NCBI GenBank assembly: GCA_947173955.1
Contig: CAMWHE010000022.1
Location: 1 to 36,797, forward strand
From: an uncultured Bacteroidales bacterium
GTDB taxonomy: Bacteria; Bacteroidota; Bacteroidia; Bacteroidales; Muribaculaceae
Reading direction: 5' to 3'
Length of the DNA stretch: 36,797 nucleotides
The translations under genes were made by a program, and so were the position numbers. This document shows positions 6,185-14,100 of the stretch, one piece after another. The notes under the pieces were generated by a model. That model searched no databases. It had not been told where the DNA came from and saw only the letters and a list, made by a program, of their open reading frames with translations. Every line of letters begins with the position of its first letter. The stretch's first letter is position 1.

Positions 6185-8509
6185 ATGAAGCATTCGCCCC
6201 TCTACCTATGGCTCGCCGTGACAGTCGCCATCCTGCTGACAGGATGCAGCGCGTCGCGCCATGTCCCTGCCGGAAGCTATCTGCTTGACAAGGCGACAAT
6301 ACGTGTGGAGGACGCCGATGATGTACAGCCGTCGTCGCTCGACAGCTATCTGCGACAGCATCCCAACACCAAAGTGCTCGGCTTCGCCAAGCTGCAGCTC
6401 GGAGTCTACAACATGTCGGGACGCGACACCACCAAGTGGTATAACCGATGGATACGCCGGCTCGGCGCCCCACCCGTCATCTACAGCCGGTCGCTGACCG
6501 ACCAGTCGGCCCATCAGCTTCAGCTCGCGATGGTCAACAAGGGATACACTCATGCCACCGTGAGAGTCGACACCATACTCGACGACCGGAAGCGGAAAGC
6601 CAAGGTAGAGTATGTGATCAAAGCGGGAGAGCCGCACATGCTGCGCTCTGTCAACTACTCGATAGCAGATACGGCCGTGCAGCGCATCGTTCTGGCCGAC
6701 TCGGCATCCATAACGCTCGTGCCCGGGGGATTCTTCGACCGCGACAACCTCGACCGCGAACGACAGCGCCTAACCACCCTGCTGCGCAACAACGGCTACT
6801 ACAGCTTCACGCGCGACTACATCACTTTCGTAGCCGACACGGCAGCCGGCAGCGCCGCCGTCGACCTCGAGATGGTACTCCGCTCTCCCGCCACGTCACC
6901 CGGCGACACCTCAGCCACGTCGGCCCATCAGCGATATGTCATCAACGACGTCTATTTCAACACGGCAGCCGAAGCTCCGGCCAGACAGCCGCGCGACACG
7001 GTCAGATCAAAGGGCTACTACATAATCTACGCCAACGACCGCTACATCCGCCCGTCGATACTCATCGAGAAGTGCTTCCTCAATCCCGGCGACATCTACT
7101 CGGCAGCCAATGTTGACCGCACCTACGAAGGTCTGTCGCAGCTCGGCATACTGAAATTCATCAGCATCAACTTCACGGAAGCCGGGACAGCTCCGGACGG
7201 GATGGAGCGGCTCAATGTCGAAATCGGGATGTCGCGCACACGCACCCAGACACTCCAGCTGCAGCTCGAAGGCACCAACTCCGAGGGAGATCTCGGCGTA
7301 GGAGCCGGACTGACCTATCAGCACCACAATCTCGCCAAGCACTCCGAGCTCCTGACGGCAAAGATCCACGGCTCATACGAATCGCTATCAGGCAATCTCG
7401 AAGGGCTTATCAACGACCACTTCACCGAGATAGGCGCCGATGTCAGCATCACGTTCCCTAAATTCGAAGCCCCGATCCTGCGGCGCAGCTACCGCCAGAA
7501 AGTCAAGGCGTCGACGGAATTCAACGTGTCATTCAATCATCAGGAGCGCCCTGAATACACCCGCATCATAGCCGGAGCAGGCATGAAATACAAATGGGCC
7601 AACCGCTCCAACACGCAGCGGCGCACATTCGACCTTATAGACATCAACTTCGTCTACCTGCCCAAAAGCACCATCGACTTCATCAACACTATCGCTCCTA
7701 CCAATCCCCTGCTCCGCTATAGCTATGAGGACCACTTCATCATGCGGATGGGCTACTCATTCTACAAGACCAACCGCGCCGCAGCCGCACCGATGCCCGG
7801 TCGCCACAACGCGCCCCAACGCGACATCTACACGCTCCGGCTACAGGCCGAGATGGCGGGCAACCTCCTCTACCTCATCTCCAAAGCCACCGACATGAAG
7901 CGCCATGAGGGCGCCTACAAGATATTCGGCATCCAGTATGCCCAGTATCTCAAAGGGTCGGCTTCCTACACATACAACCATTTCTTCAATACCCGCACCT
8001 CGCTGGCGCTCCACGCCGATGCCGGGATAGCCTTCCCGTACGGCAACTCGTCGATGGTGCCGTTTGAGAAGCGATTCTATGCCGGAGGCGCCAACGGCGT
8101 CAGAGGATGGAGCGTGCGCACACTCGGCCCCGGAGCCTACGACTCGCGCAACTCCGTAACCGACTTCATCAATCAGTGCGGCGACATATCCCTGTTCATG
8201 AGCATGGAATACCGCGCCAAGCTCTTCTGGCGCCTCGAGGGGGCACTCTTCGTCGACGCCGGCAATATATGGACCATACGCGACTATGAGACTCAGCCCG
8301 AAGGCGTATTCAAATGGGACAAATTCTACCGGCAGATCGCCCTCGCCTACGGAGCCGGCATCCGTGTCGATTTCACCTACTTCCTGCTCCGCCTTGATCT
8401 GGGCATGAAAGCCCACAATCCGGCTGTCAACCAGGAACCGTGGCCACTCACTCACCCGCGCTGGAGCCGCGACGCATCGTTCCACTTCTCAGTGGGTTAC
8501 CCGTTCTGA
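6185..8509 (+). CDS. tamL: TamL-type BamA/TamA family outer-membrane assembly lipoprotein
   Basis: A 774-residue Omp85-superfamily protein anchored as a lipoprotein: the signal peptide ends LLTGC-SAS, so Cys20 is the lipid site. This architecture is characteristic of the Bacteroidetes TamL, partner of TamB in inserting or exporting outer-membrane proteins. POTRA-like segments span about residues 30-370, including RKAKVEYVIKAGEPHMLRSV and the later DVYF...RYIRPSILIEKCFLNPGDIY. The barrel follows and ends in FSVGYPF with the terminal aromatic beta-signal. GGANGVRGW near residue 640 is the conserved loop-6 VRG motif. The ATG at 6185 is preferred to a TTG at 6176. No tamB is adjacent in this window; cdd follows after 33 bases and is probably co-transcribed. 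Confidence 0.88.
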   Translation: MKHSPLYLWLAVTVAILLTGCSASRHVPAGSYLLDKATIRVEDADDVQPSSLDSYLRQHPNTKVLGFAKLQLGVYNMSGRDTTKWYNRWIRRLGAPPVIYSRSLTDQSAHQLQLAMVNKGYTHATVRVDTILDDRKRKAKVEYVIKAGEPHMLRSVNYSIADTAVQRIVLADSASITLVPGGFFDRDNLDRERQRLTTLLRNNGYYSFTRDYITFVADTAAGSAAVDLEMVLRSPATSPGDTSATSAHQRYVINDVYFNTAAEAPARQPRDTVRSKGYYIIYANDRYIRPSILIEKCFLNPGDIYSAANVDRTYEGLSQLGILKFISINFTEAGTAPDGMERLNVEIGMSRTRTQTLQLQLEGTNSEGDLGVGAGLTYQHHNLAKHSELLTAKIHGSYESLSGNLEGLINDHFTEIGADVSITFPKFEAPILRRSYRQKVKASTEFNVSFNHQERPEYTRIIAGAGMKYKWANRSNTQRRTFDLIDINFVYLPKSTIDFINTIAPTNPLLRYSYEDHFIMRMGYSFYKTNRAAAAPMPGRHNAPQRDIYTLRLQAEMAGNLLYLISKATDMKRHEGAYKIFGIQYAQYLKGSASYTYNHFFNTRTSLALHADAGIAFPYGNSSMVPFEKRFYAGGANGVRGWSVRTLGPGAYDSRNSVTDFINQCGDISLFMSMEYRAKLFWRLEGALFVDAGNIWTIRDYETQPEGVFKWDKFYRQIALAYGAGIRVDFTYFLLRLDLGMKAHNPAVNQEPWPLTHPRWSRDASFHFSVGYPF

Positions 8510-8542
8510 TCATCTGAATATCACACCATAACACTTCCTGCC

Positions 8543-9016
8543 ATGAAGACACTGACCCTCACCACCACAATTACCGAAGCCACATACGACGAACTCGACT
8601 CAACCGACCGCCGGCTCGTCGATCTCGCACGCCAGGCCACCTACCGCAGCTACGCGCCCTACAGCCACTACTGCGTCGGGGCAGCCATACTGCTCGACAA
8701 CGGCGAGATCATCGAAGGATCCAATCAGGAGAATGTAGCCTACCCTTCCGGCACCTGCGCCGAGCGCTCGGCCTGCTACTATGCCGGAGCCCGCTATCCC
8801 GACGCCCGATTCCGAGCCATAGCCATAGCCGCCCGAGGCACCGACGGGGAGTTTACGTCCGACGCCACAGCCCCCTGCGGAGCCTGCCGGCAGGCACTCC
8901 TTGAATATGAGACCCTCGCAGGCGCTCCGGTCAGAGTATTGCTTGCGGCAGCCGACAAGGTGCTCATTCTCCCCTCGGTCACATCGCTGCTTCCGCTTGC
9001 CTTTACGGAATTCTGA
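8543..9016 (+). CDS. cdd: Cytidine deaminase
   Basis: A 157-residue cytidine deaminase of the small tetrameric class, converting cytidine and deoxycytidine to uridine forms in pyrimidine salvage. The zinc site is complete: Cys72-Ala73-Glu74 (TCAERSA) supplies one ligand and the catalytic glutamate, and Pro111-Cys112-Gly113-Ala114-Cys115 supplies the other two. YAPYSHYCVGAAIL (37-50) is the family's substrate-binding segment and SNQENVAYPSG (60-70) precedes the zinc helix. It follows tamL by 33 bases without a separate promoter that I can see, so an operon is likely although the functions are unrelated. Two short hairpins (9026-9039 and 9043-9061) follow the stop and may end transcription, though they lack a clear T-run. 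Confidence 0.93.
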   Translation: MKTLTLTTTITEATYDELDSTDRRLVDLARQATYRSYAPYSHYCVGAAILLDNGEIIEGSNQENVAYPSGTCAERSACYYAGARYPDARFRAIAIAARGTDGEFTSDATAPCGACRQALLEYETLAGAPVRVLLAAADKVLILPSVTSLLPLAFTEF

Positions 9017-9099
9017 CCGACAGACGCCGTCAAAACGGCCTTCTGAAAGCGCAAATTTCAGTAAATGTCTTATATAACGTAATTTTTTGTAAAAAATAG

Positions 9100-9130
9100 T
9101 TTGCGGATTATAGACAAATAGCTACCTTTG
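9100..9130 (+). promoter_or_regulatory. Strong Bacteroidetes promoter for the cysteine-rich lipoprotein
   Basis: TTTG at 9100-9103, a 19-base spacer and TACCTTTG at 9123-9130 match the Bacteroidetes consensus in both boxes and spacing, the best match in the window. The surrounding DNA is AT-rich. The leader would be about 35 bases. Confidence 0.8.
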
Positions 9131-9172
9131 CAACCAAATCGAAACAACACTAACCAATTAATCACAACAAAG

Positions 9173-9448
9173 ATGAAAAAAGTACTTTATTCTGTAGCTC
9201 TCGTAGCTGCTCTCGGTCTCGCTTCTTGCGGCAGCAAGGAAGCTAAAGCAACTGAAGAAGCTCCTGCAACTGAAAACAAAGAAGTTGTTGAAACTCCCGC
9301 TTGCGAAAACAAGGAATGCACTGACTCACTTTGCGAAGGCACTGAAACCTGCTGCAAGGAAGGTGAAGAATGCACCAAAGAAGAGTGCGCTAAAGACGGC
9401 GAATGCACCGCAGCCGATTGCCAGAAAGAAGAAGCTAAGGCTGAATAA
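9173..9448 (+). CDS. Small acidic cysteine-rich lipoprotein
   Basis: A 91-residue protein that I do not recognise as a named family. MKKVLYSVALVAALGLASC-GSK is a clear lipoprotein signal with Cys19 lipidated. After an Ala/Glu/Lys linker, the last 45 residues hold nine cysteines in a strongly acidic setting, spaced as C-x4-C-x4-C-x5-CC-x5-C-x4-C-x5-C-x4-C. The regular spacing and glutamates suggest metal binding or a disulfide-stabilised mini-domain; neither is shown. The ATG at 9173 gives the signal peptide; the open frame extends to 9128, inside the promoter box, so a longer form is unlikely. It has its own near-consensus promoter and terminator, and codons are less GC-rich than in neighbours, both consistent with high expression. 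Confidence 0.75.
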   Translation: MKKVLYSVALVAALGLASCGSKEAKATEEAPATENKEVVETPACENKECTDSLCEGTETCCKEGEECTKEECAKDGECTAADCQKEEAKAE

Positions 9449-9476
9449 TTTCTGACTTTATTTTATGCATAATAGG

Positions 9477-9521
9477 AGGAGGCAGCAATGCTCAGGCATT
9501 GCCGCCTCTTCTCTTTTGTTT
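9477..9521 (+). terminator. Intrinsic terminator of the cysteine-rich lipoprotein gene
   Basis: AGGAGGCAGCAATGC at 9477-9491 pairs with GCATTGCCGCCTCTT at 9496-9510 with one internal mismatch and a tiny loop, followed by the T-rich tract CTCTTTTGTTT. Confidence 0.85.
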
Positions 9522-9557
9522 AACAGCAAAAGACCGGATCAGATGCAAAACCCGGTT

Positions 9558-9843
9558 GAAGTAACGAGGTGTCCTTCAGACACTCAACGCTATCATCTCC
9601 CCTACCGGGCACATTTCGCGCCGAGGGGCGCTCAATGTTCCCGGCTACTCACGGTGATGGCTTCCAGCCATCCCACATCTTTACAACAACGCCGATAGCT
9701 TCAGCCGAGTTGTCCCCGAGAAACGACGGGATTAGTATGGCTGAAAGCCATATAAGATAAATAGCCGGGCACATGGAGCGCAGCGACATGTACCCGGAAC
9801 TGCGACAGCCAAGAAACGTGTCTGAAAGACACCTAGTAACCTC
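9558..9843. repeat. Six-hairpin palindromic intergenic element (REPIN/MITE-like)
   Basis: The whole stretch is a large imperfect palindrome. Its ends, 9558-9583 and 9818-9843, are inverted repeats of 26 bases with four mismatches. Inside, hairpins are arranged symmetrically: GTGTCCTTCAGACAC (9569-9583); a CCGGG-ACATT stem (9605-9644); ATGGCTTCCAGCCAT (9657-9671); ATGGCTGAAAGCCAT (9737-9751); a CCGGG-ACATG stem (9765-9797); GTGTCTGAAAGACAC (9818-9832). The four small hairpins have 5-6 bp stems and TYC or GAA loops. Open frames crossing it have no support as genes. It resembles non-autonomous elements mobilised by REP-associated transposases, but no transposase is in the window. Confidence 0.7.
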
Positions 9844-9951
9844 TTAATGCGAGGGTGACATAGCTGCTATCCTTTACCATAATATCGCGCTTTCCGGCGC
9901 TTGAACCGCATCGTTTTCACAACTACCTTTTCCGAATTACAGAGAAAGACA
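9844..9951. other. Gene-free stretch ending in a plus-strand terminator
   Basis: No gene is supported here. CTACCTTTTCCG near 9923 resembles a degenerate -7 element, and a strong terminator on the same strand follows at 9952. A short untranslated RNA is possible, but the promoter is weak and no conserved fold is recognised. Confidence 0.3.
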
Positions 9952-9989
9952 GAGGCAGCATCGCTACACGCGAGACTGCCTCCTTTTTT
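9952..9989. terminator. Terminator between the repeat and the fimbrial operon
   Basis: GAGGCAG at 9952-9958 pairs with CTGCCTC at 9976-9982, followed on the plus strand by six T (9984-9989). On the minus strand the hairpin is followed by TGTCTTTCTCTG, so it may also end the fimbrial operon. A second hairpin, CCTGCCA (9991-9997) with TGGCAGG (10014-10020), lies just before it on the minus strand. The plus-strand T-run is the stronger, yet no plus-strand gene precedes it. Confidence 0.6.
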
Positions 9990-10056
9990 ACCTGCCATCG
10001 ACCACTAAAGGCGTGGCAGGCTATCGCAAACAAGGGTGTGTGTGCTTATTCGGTCA

Positions 10057-12852
10057 TTAGTTCTTACTGTAGAATGCGCGGATTCGATGCTCATTTACGC
10101 GGAGCTCATAACCGTCTTTTCCATATGAGCTTTCCATATAATCCGTAGACTGCGTTCCATCCTCGTTATCGGATATTTCCACTTTGGTCGCACGGGCATG
10201 GGTATAATCGTGAGACCAAATCAGTACTTTAGATTCCGGTTCTCCACAAGCTGCTGACCAGTACTTTTTACCCTGAAAGTCGTCAAAAATTGTATAATAC
10301 TGGACTATTGCCGTCTCCAGCTCACGAATACCGGGCATATACCATCCACGCGTACCGGAAGTAGCAATATCTGCTGATCCGTCATATTTTCGTTTATTCT
10401 TTCCGAGACAATAGTGGAATGCCGATGCCGGCTTGTCGTCCTGAGTCAAGCTAAAGAGATGACCCAGAGGCTCGACTCCGCTTCTATTGAATACCCAACG
10501 CATCATAGCAAAAGCAGAGCTTTTCGTATAAACCTGGTCACTATCGTCATTCCCATTGTTAAACCCGTCTCTATTAGTCGTTCCACGTCGGAAAACGTTG
10601 ACGTTTTCCAGACCCCATGACAAGCCTTCTTTGTAGACCTCGCCTGACTCATGTTCTTCGAGCGGATCGCTATGATCAAGATATTCTTCGTAATATTCTA
10701 TATATGTTTCAGGGACACTTCCGCTACCACCGGGGTGGCTGCCGGGCACGCGGAGGAGGCCGCGCTGCTCGATGGTCAGATAGCGGGTGTAGGTCACTTC
10801 ATCCGAGCGGGTTCCGTCGGGATTGCGGAGATAGGCGTGATATTTGACTTCGACATCAACCGAGCGGTCGCTGCCATCGCCTAAATTGCCGACATTCTCG
10901 TCGATATAGAAGTAGACGCGGGAGCGGGAGTTGTTGACCGCAGGTGTACAGCTGATCGTGACTTCATGGCCGCACTGAGCCTCCGGCGAATGGCCTTCGT
11001 AGGCGCCCCCTTCGTTGGGAGTCAGCACCTTCTTGGCTTTGATATCGTCAATAAGATAGGTGTAGAAATACTTTTCGGCACCGGCACCTGCCACAAACCG
11101 GCCTTCGTGAGCGCCAAGAGCCTGCGATTTCTCCTGCATCTCCTCGCGGGGAATCATCACCATCTGCACCCAGTCGCGCGGATTGACGCCCGGCTCGGAG
11201 CAGGTCTCGGGGATGGTTACTGTGACGTCGGTATAGTAGTTATCCGGTTCGGGAGTGAAGTCCTCATAGTTCATCAGCCACACGTCCATCGGGAGAGCAG
11301 ATGCGTGAGCGTCGACATGGCGCTCATTGACCACGGCGAGGTAGAGAGGGTTGTCATACTTCAGGTTGACACGTCCGTCGAATGTATAGACATCGTCGGT
11401 TGAGTTGCGCACATACTCCAGACCTTTGATTATGATATTATTGTCATAACGGTAGTTGCGGCGTACCTGAAAGTCGATATCGGTGTCGCGGCCGAGATAG
11501 ATGGTGAACTGCGCCTGATATGTCAGCCCCTGGTGGGTGGTGTAAGAACCCTTGAGTATGAGGGCTGATGCGCGGTGCTCGTAGGCGAGCGTAGGTTTCC
11601 AGCGCTGATGGTCAGACTCGGAGATTCCGTCGGGATAATTTGGAGTAAATCCGATTGTCTCACCCGTGGCGGCCACCGTATAGTTGCCAGCAGTGAAGGC
11701 CGGCTTGTCTGCGCCGGAAGCGCTGGCACGCTGAGCGCTGAAATTGGGCATATTGACATTCTCGTAAGTATAATAAGAGAATGTGACGGGAGGTGCATCC
11801 TTGTTGATGGTGACGGGATCGATCGCAGTAGTGAATTCGTGAGCTTCGGCCGAGCATGAATTGTGCTGCCAGTCGCCCGGATCGCCTTTGTGGAACATAG
11901 GCTGACGGGTGACATCATATGTCTCGAAATAGCCGTTCTCGGCGGCAAGATCCGTGACGTCGGGCTGTGTCCAGCTTTTGCCCTGGCGCAGACCTCCCTT
12001 CGGCTCTACAAAGGGGACGGCGACAGGCATATTCATCACACCGTATTCGGTAATCGTCAGCGTAGGCAGGTCGGAGGTGAACTGCTCCGGATCAAGCTCG
12101 ACCGACACGTTGACCTTCGCCATCAGTGCCCGCATATTGACCACTATAGGACTGGCAGGCTTGGCGGTAAGGTTGACTGCGCCGGAACTCTCGCCTATCA
12201 TCGGCATACCGGCGGCGGGCAGCTGGGATATGTCGCCGTAGGTGCCGTCATCGCTCATGCGGATCGGCGGATAGTAGACCCATTTCTGAAGGTCGGCATA
12301 GTTGGCTATTTCCAGCACCGGGTTATCGTCGGATTCCGTGCGGCCGTTGATGCAGATGCATCCGTTGGAGCTGTACTGCGTGCGGAACGAATTCTCATCT
12401 GCTTCGGGAGAAGCGGCGTCATCCGTGGCATCGATATTGGCGATGGCCACGATGCGCACTTTGGAATAGTCCTGAGCGAAGAGGTCGGCGCCCGTGCCGG
12501 TAGGTATGGTTATGAAAGCCTGATTGCCGGGTGACGCGAGATTCAGTTTCTGATAGGAGGAGAAGTTCTGCGGATTGGACTGCAGCAGCTCGCCGCTGTC
12601 ATAGTCGAAAAAGAATACGTGGATCGTGTTGATCTGCTTCTCCTTGGGCGACTTGGGACCTCCGGCACGCGAAGCGGGGTTGTCGGCGCCTTTGTAGACC
12701 TCAAGCATATCGGAACAGCGGAATGTCACGCAGGGCGCCACGGAGGAGTCGTCGTTCTGTCCGGACAGATCCGGCTCTTCAGAACAGGATATGGTCGCGG
12801 CGAAGAGCCCCATGGCCAGATATTTTATTGTGGATTTTAGCGTAAATGTCAT
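10057..12852 (-). CDS. Large fimbrial accessory lipoprotein, probable tip adhesin (DUF4906-like)
   Basis: A 931-residue lipoprotein, last gene of the fimbrial operon. The signal peptide ends AATISC-SEEPD (Cys23). NPASRAGG at about 59-65 places a Ser-Arg-Ala motif where fimbrillins are cut during maturation. The N-terminal half looks like paired fimbrillin beta-sandwich domains (INTIHVFFFDYDSGELL; VVNMRALMAKVNVSVEL), similar to DUF4906-type fimbrial proteins. The last 170 residues differ: GWYMPGIRELETAIVQYY followed by YWSAACGEPES resembles the lectin-like fold of DUF1566/FISUMP-type domains. It lacks the C-terminal V-x-x-W donor-strand motif of the other three subunits, which would suit a tip position where nothing is added beyond it. 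Binding target unknown. It follows the third fimbrillin by 23 bases. Confidence 0.65.
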   Translation of the reverse strand: MTFTLKSTIKYLAMGLFAATISCSEEPDLSGQNDDSSVAPCVTFRCSDMLEVYKGADNPASRAGGPKSPKEKQINTIHVFFFDYDSGELLQSNPQNFSSYQKLNLASPGNQAFITIPTGTGADLFAQDYSKVRIVAIANIDATDDAASPEADENSFRTQYSSNGCICINGRTESDDNPVLEIANYADLQKWVYYPPIRMSDDGTYGDISQLPAAGMPMIGESSGAVNLTAKPASPIVVNMRALMAKVNVSVELDPEQFTSDLPTLTITEYGVMNMPVAVPFVEPKGGLRQGKSWTQPDVTDLAAENGYFETYDVTRQPMFHKGDPGDWQHNSCSAEAHEFTTAIDPVTINKDAPPVTFSYYTYENVNMPNFSAQRASASGADKPAFTAGNYTVAATGETIGFTPNYPDGISESDHQRWKPTLAYEHRASALILKGSYTTHQGLTYQAQFTIYLGRDTDIDFQVRRNYRYDNNIIIKGLEYVRNSTDDVYTFDGRVNLKYDNPLYLAVVNERHVDAHASALPMDVWLMNYEDFTPEPDNYYTDVTVTIPETCSEPGVNPRDWVQMVMIPREEMQEKSQALGAHEGRFVAGAGAEKYFYTYLIDDIKAKKVLTPNEGGAYEGHSPEAQCGHEVTISCTPAVNNSRSRVYFYIDENVGNLGDGSDRSVDVEVKYHAYLRNPDGTRSDEVTYTRYLTIEQRGLLRVPGSHPGGSGSVPETYIEYYEEYLDHSDPLEEHESGEVYKEGLSWGLENVNVFRRGTTNRDGFNNGNDDSDQVYTKSSAFAMMRWVFNRSGVEPLGHLFSLTQDDKPASAFHYCLGKNKRKYDGSADIATSGTRGWYMPGIRELETAIVQYYTIFDDFQGKKYWSAACGEPESKVLIWSHDYTHARATKVEISDNEDGTQSTDYMESSYGKDGYELRVNEHRIRAFYSKN

Positions 12853-12875
12853 TGTTATGGATTGCCTGAAAGGGA

Positions 12876-14069
12876 TTACATGATTGTGAATTTATTGTCG
12901 GAGCCGTTCTCCCAGTTCTTCACCTCGTCGGCCTGGAATGTCAGCACGAAGTTGTCGCCGATGAAATTGAAGTGGGCTGTATGGAGTGTGTTGGGCTGTG
13001 GCAGATAGTTGAGCACGAAATCGTCGGGAGTCGTAAACGTGCGGTCGGCACGGTCGGCCGGATCGTCGGCAAAGCGATAGGTGATGTCGATCGACTTGTT
13101 GCTGCCGAGCACATATTTGCCATCCTTGTCGGTAGTGCCGTCGGGATTGGGAAGCAACAGCAGGATAGCCGGGGTGTCGCCTCCGGCGAAGTCCTCAGAC
13201 CCGTGCGTGATGGTCTGCCATGCGGAAGGGGTGTTCTCTATGATGGTGAATGTGCCGGAATACCTGTTGTTGGTCGCGCCAGTCGGAACGGTGATCACCG
13301 GATCATCGGTCGTAAAGTCGATCACGGCCTGCTTATGGAACTGGCCACGGAAAGTCATACTTTTAATAATCAAGTCTTTGCTCGAATGATTGTGGAACTT
13401 GAACCGCAGACCGGTCATGATGTGCATGAACGACATGACGACAGTGCCGTTGCTCTTCTTATGGTCGAACTTTGCCGCGACAAGCACATCGGGCTGGTCA
13501 GCGCGTACCAGAGGCGTGGTGACGGCATTTCCCGCAGTCGGGAGAGTGACGGTCAGACGGGGACCATGACCGCCGCTTGTCGCTGCCGAAGAGCGCTCCA
13601 TGGAGAATGTGGCGTTACCGGCGGCTCCTATGAAGGAATAGAGGGCATCGGTTCTGGTATTCCATGATGTGAGCTGTCCGAAGTTGTAATTGTTGTCGGA
13701 GGGCCTGACGGTCACGTTGGCAAGATTGTCAAGGTCGGCACCGCCGTTTTTTGTAGTGTTGGTGAAGAATTTCGACTTGTCATTCCAGTCGATGAGAGCT
13801 CCGGCCTCATTTTTACCGCCACCGGATACATTATCGGGCACGCAGTAGCCCCATACGGTAAACTCGTCGACCGAAGTGGCGAGGGTGGCGCGCGAAGATG
13901 GTTTTCCTGCAAAATCTCCGACTGTAGCGTCGAGATTTATCTCGGGCCGGCCGAAGACGATGTAGTCGGCAGCCGAGGGAGCGGGCATCCTGACGTCCGA
14001 CTCTTCACACGCCGCGAGGAGCGCGAGGAGCGGAAGCACGGAAGCTATATGTCTTATAAATTTTTTCAT
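12876..14069 (-). CDS. Fimbrillin family lipoprotein, minor subunit
   Basis: A 397-residue fimbrillin-like protein. The lipobox is LLALLAAC-EES (Cys21). SSRATLATSVDEFTVWGYC follows, with Arg60 in the Ser-Arg-Ala site expected for arginine-specific processing and then the first strand of the beta-sandwich. FMHIMTGLRFKFHNHSSKDL at about 216-235 is the H-I-x-x-x-L/V-x-F segment typical of Mfa1/FimA-like folds. The C-terminal end VKNWENGSDNKFTIM matches the V-x-x-W endings of its two neighbours and probably forms the donor strand given to the next subunit. It sits between another fimbrillin (31 bases upstream) and the tip-like gene, so an adaptor or minor pilin is likely. Assignment to major or minor rests only on operon position. 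Confidence 0.8.
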   Translation of the reverse strand: MKKFIRHIASVLPLLALLAACEESDVRMPAPSAADYIVFGRPEINLDATVGDFAGKPSSRATLATSVDEFTVWGYCVPDNVSGGGKNEAGALIDWNDKSKFFTNTTKNGGADLDNLANVTVRPSDNNYNFGQLTSWNTRTDALYSFIGAAGNATFSMERSSAATSGGHGPRLTVTLPTAGNAVTTPLVRADQPDVLVAAKFDHKKSNGTVVMSFMHIMTGLRFKFHNHSSKDLIIKSMTFRGQFHKQAVIDFTTDDPVITVPTGATNNRYSGTFTIIENTPSAWQTITHGSEDFAGGDTPAILLLLPNPDGTTDKDGKYVLGSNKSIDITYRFADDPADRADRTFTTPDDFVLNYLPQPNTLHTAHFNFIGDNFVLTFQADEVKNWENGSDNKFTIM

Positions 14070-14100
14070 ATTCAGCAGTAGAATAATATATCGGTAATGA

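Noticed and set aside
9465-9760. Short plus-strand open frames (77 and 63 codons) after the cysteine-rich lipoprotein
   Set aside because: They cross the terminator and the palindromic repeat; their translations only reflect the repeat.
9560-9840. AGTAAC on both sides of the palindrome as a target-site duplication
   Set aside because: The hexamer is part of the 26-base imperfect inverted ends, where GTTAC/GTAAC reads alike on both strands, so it is not independent evidence of transposition.
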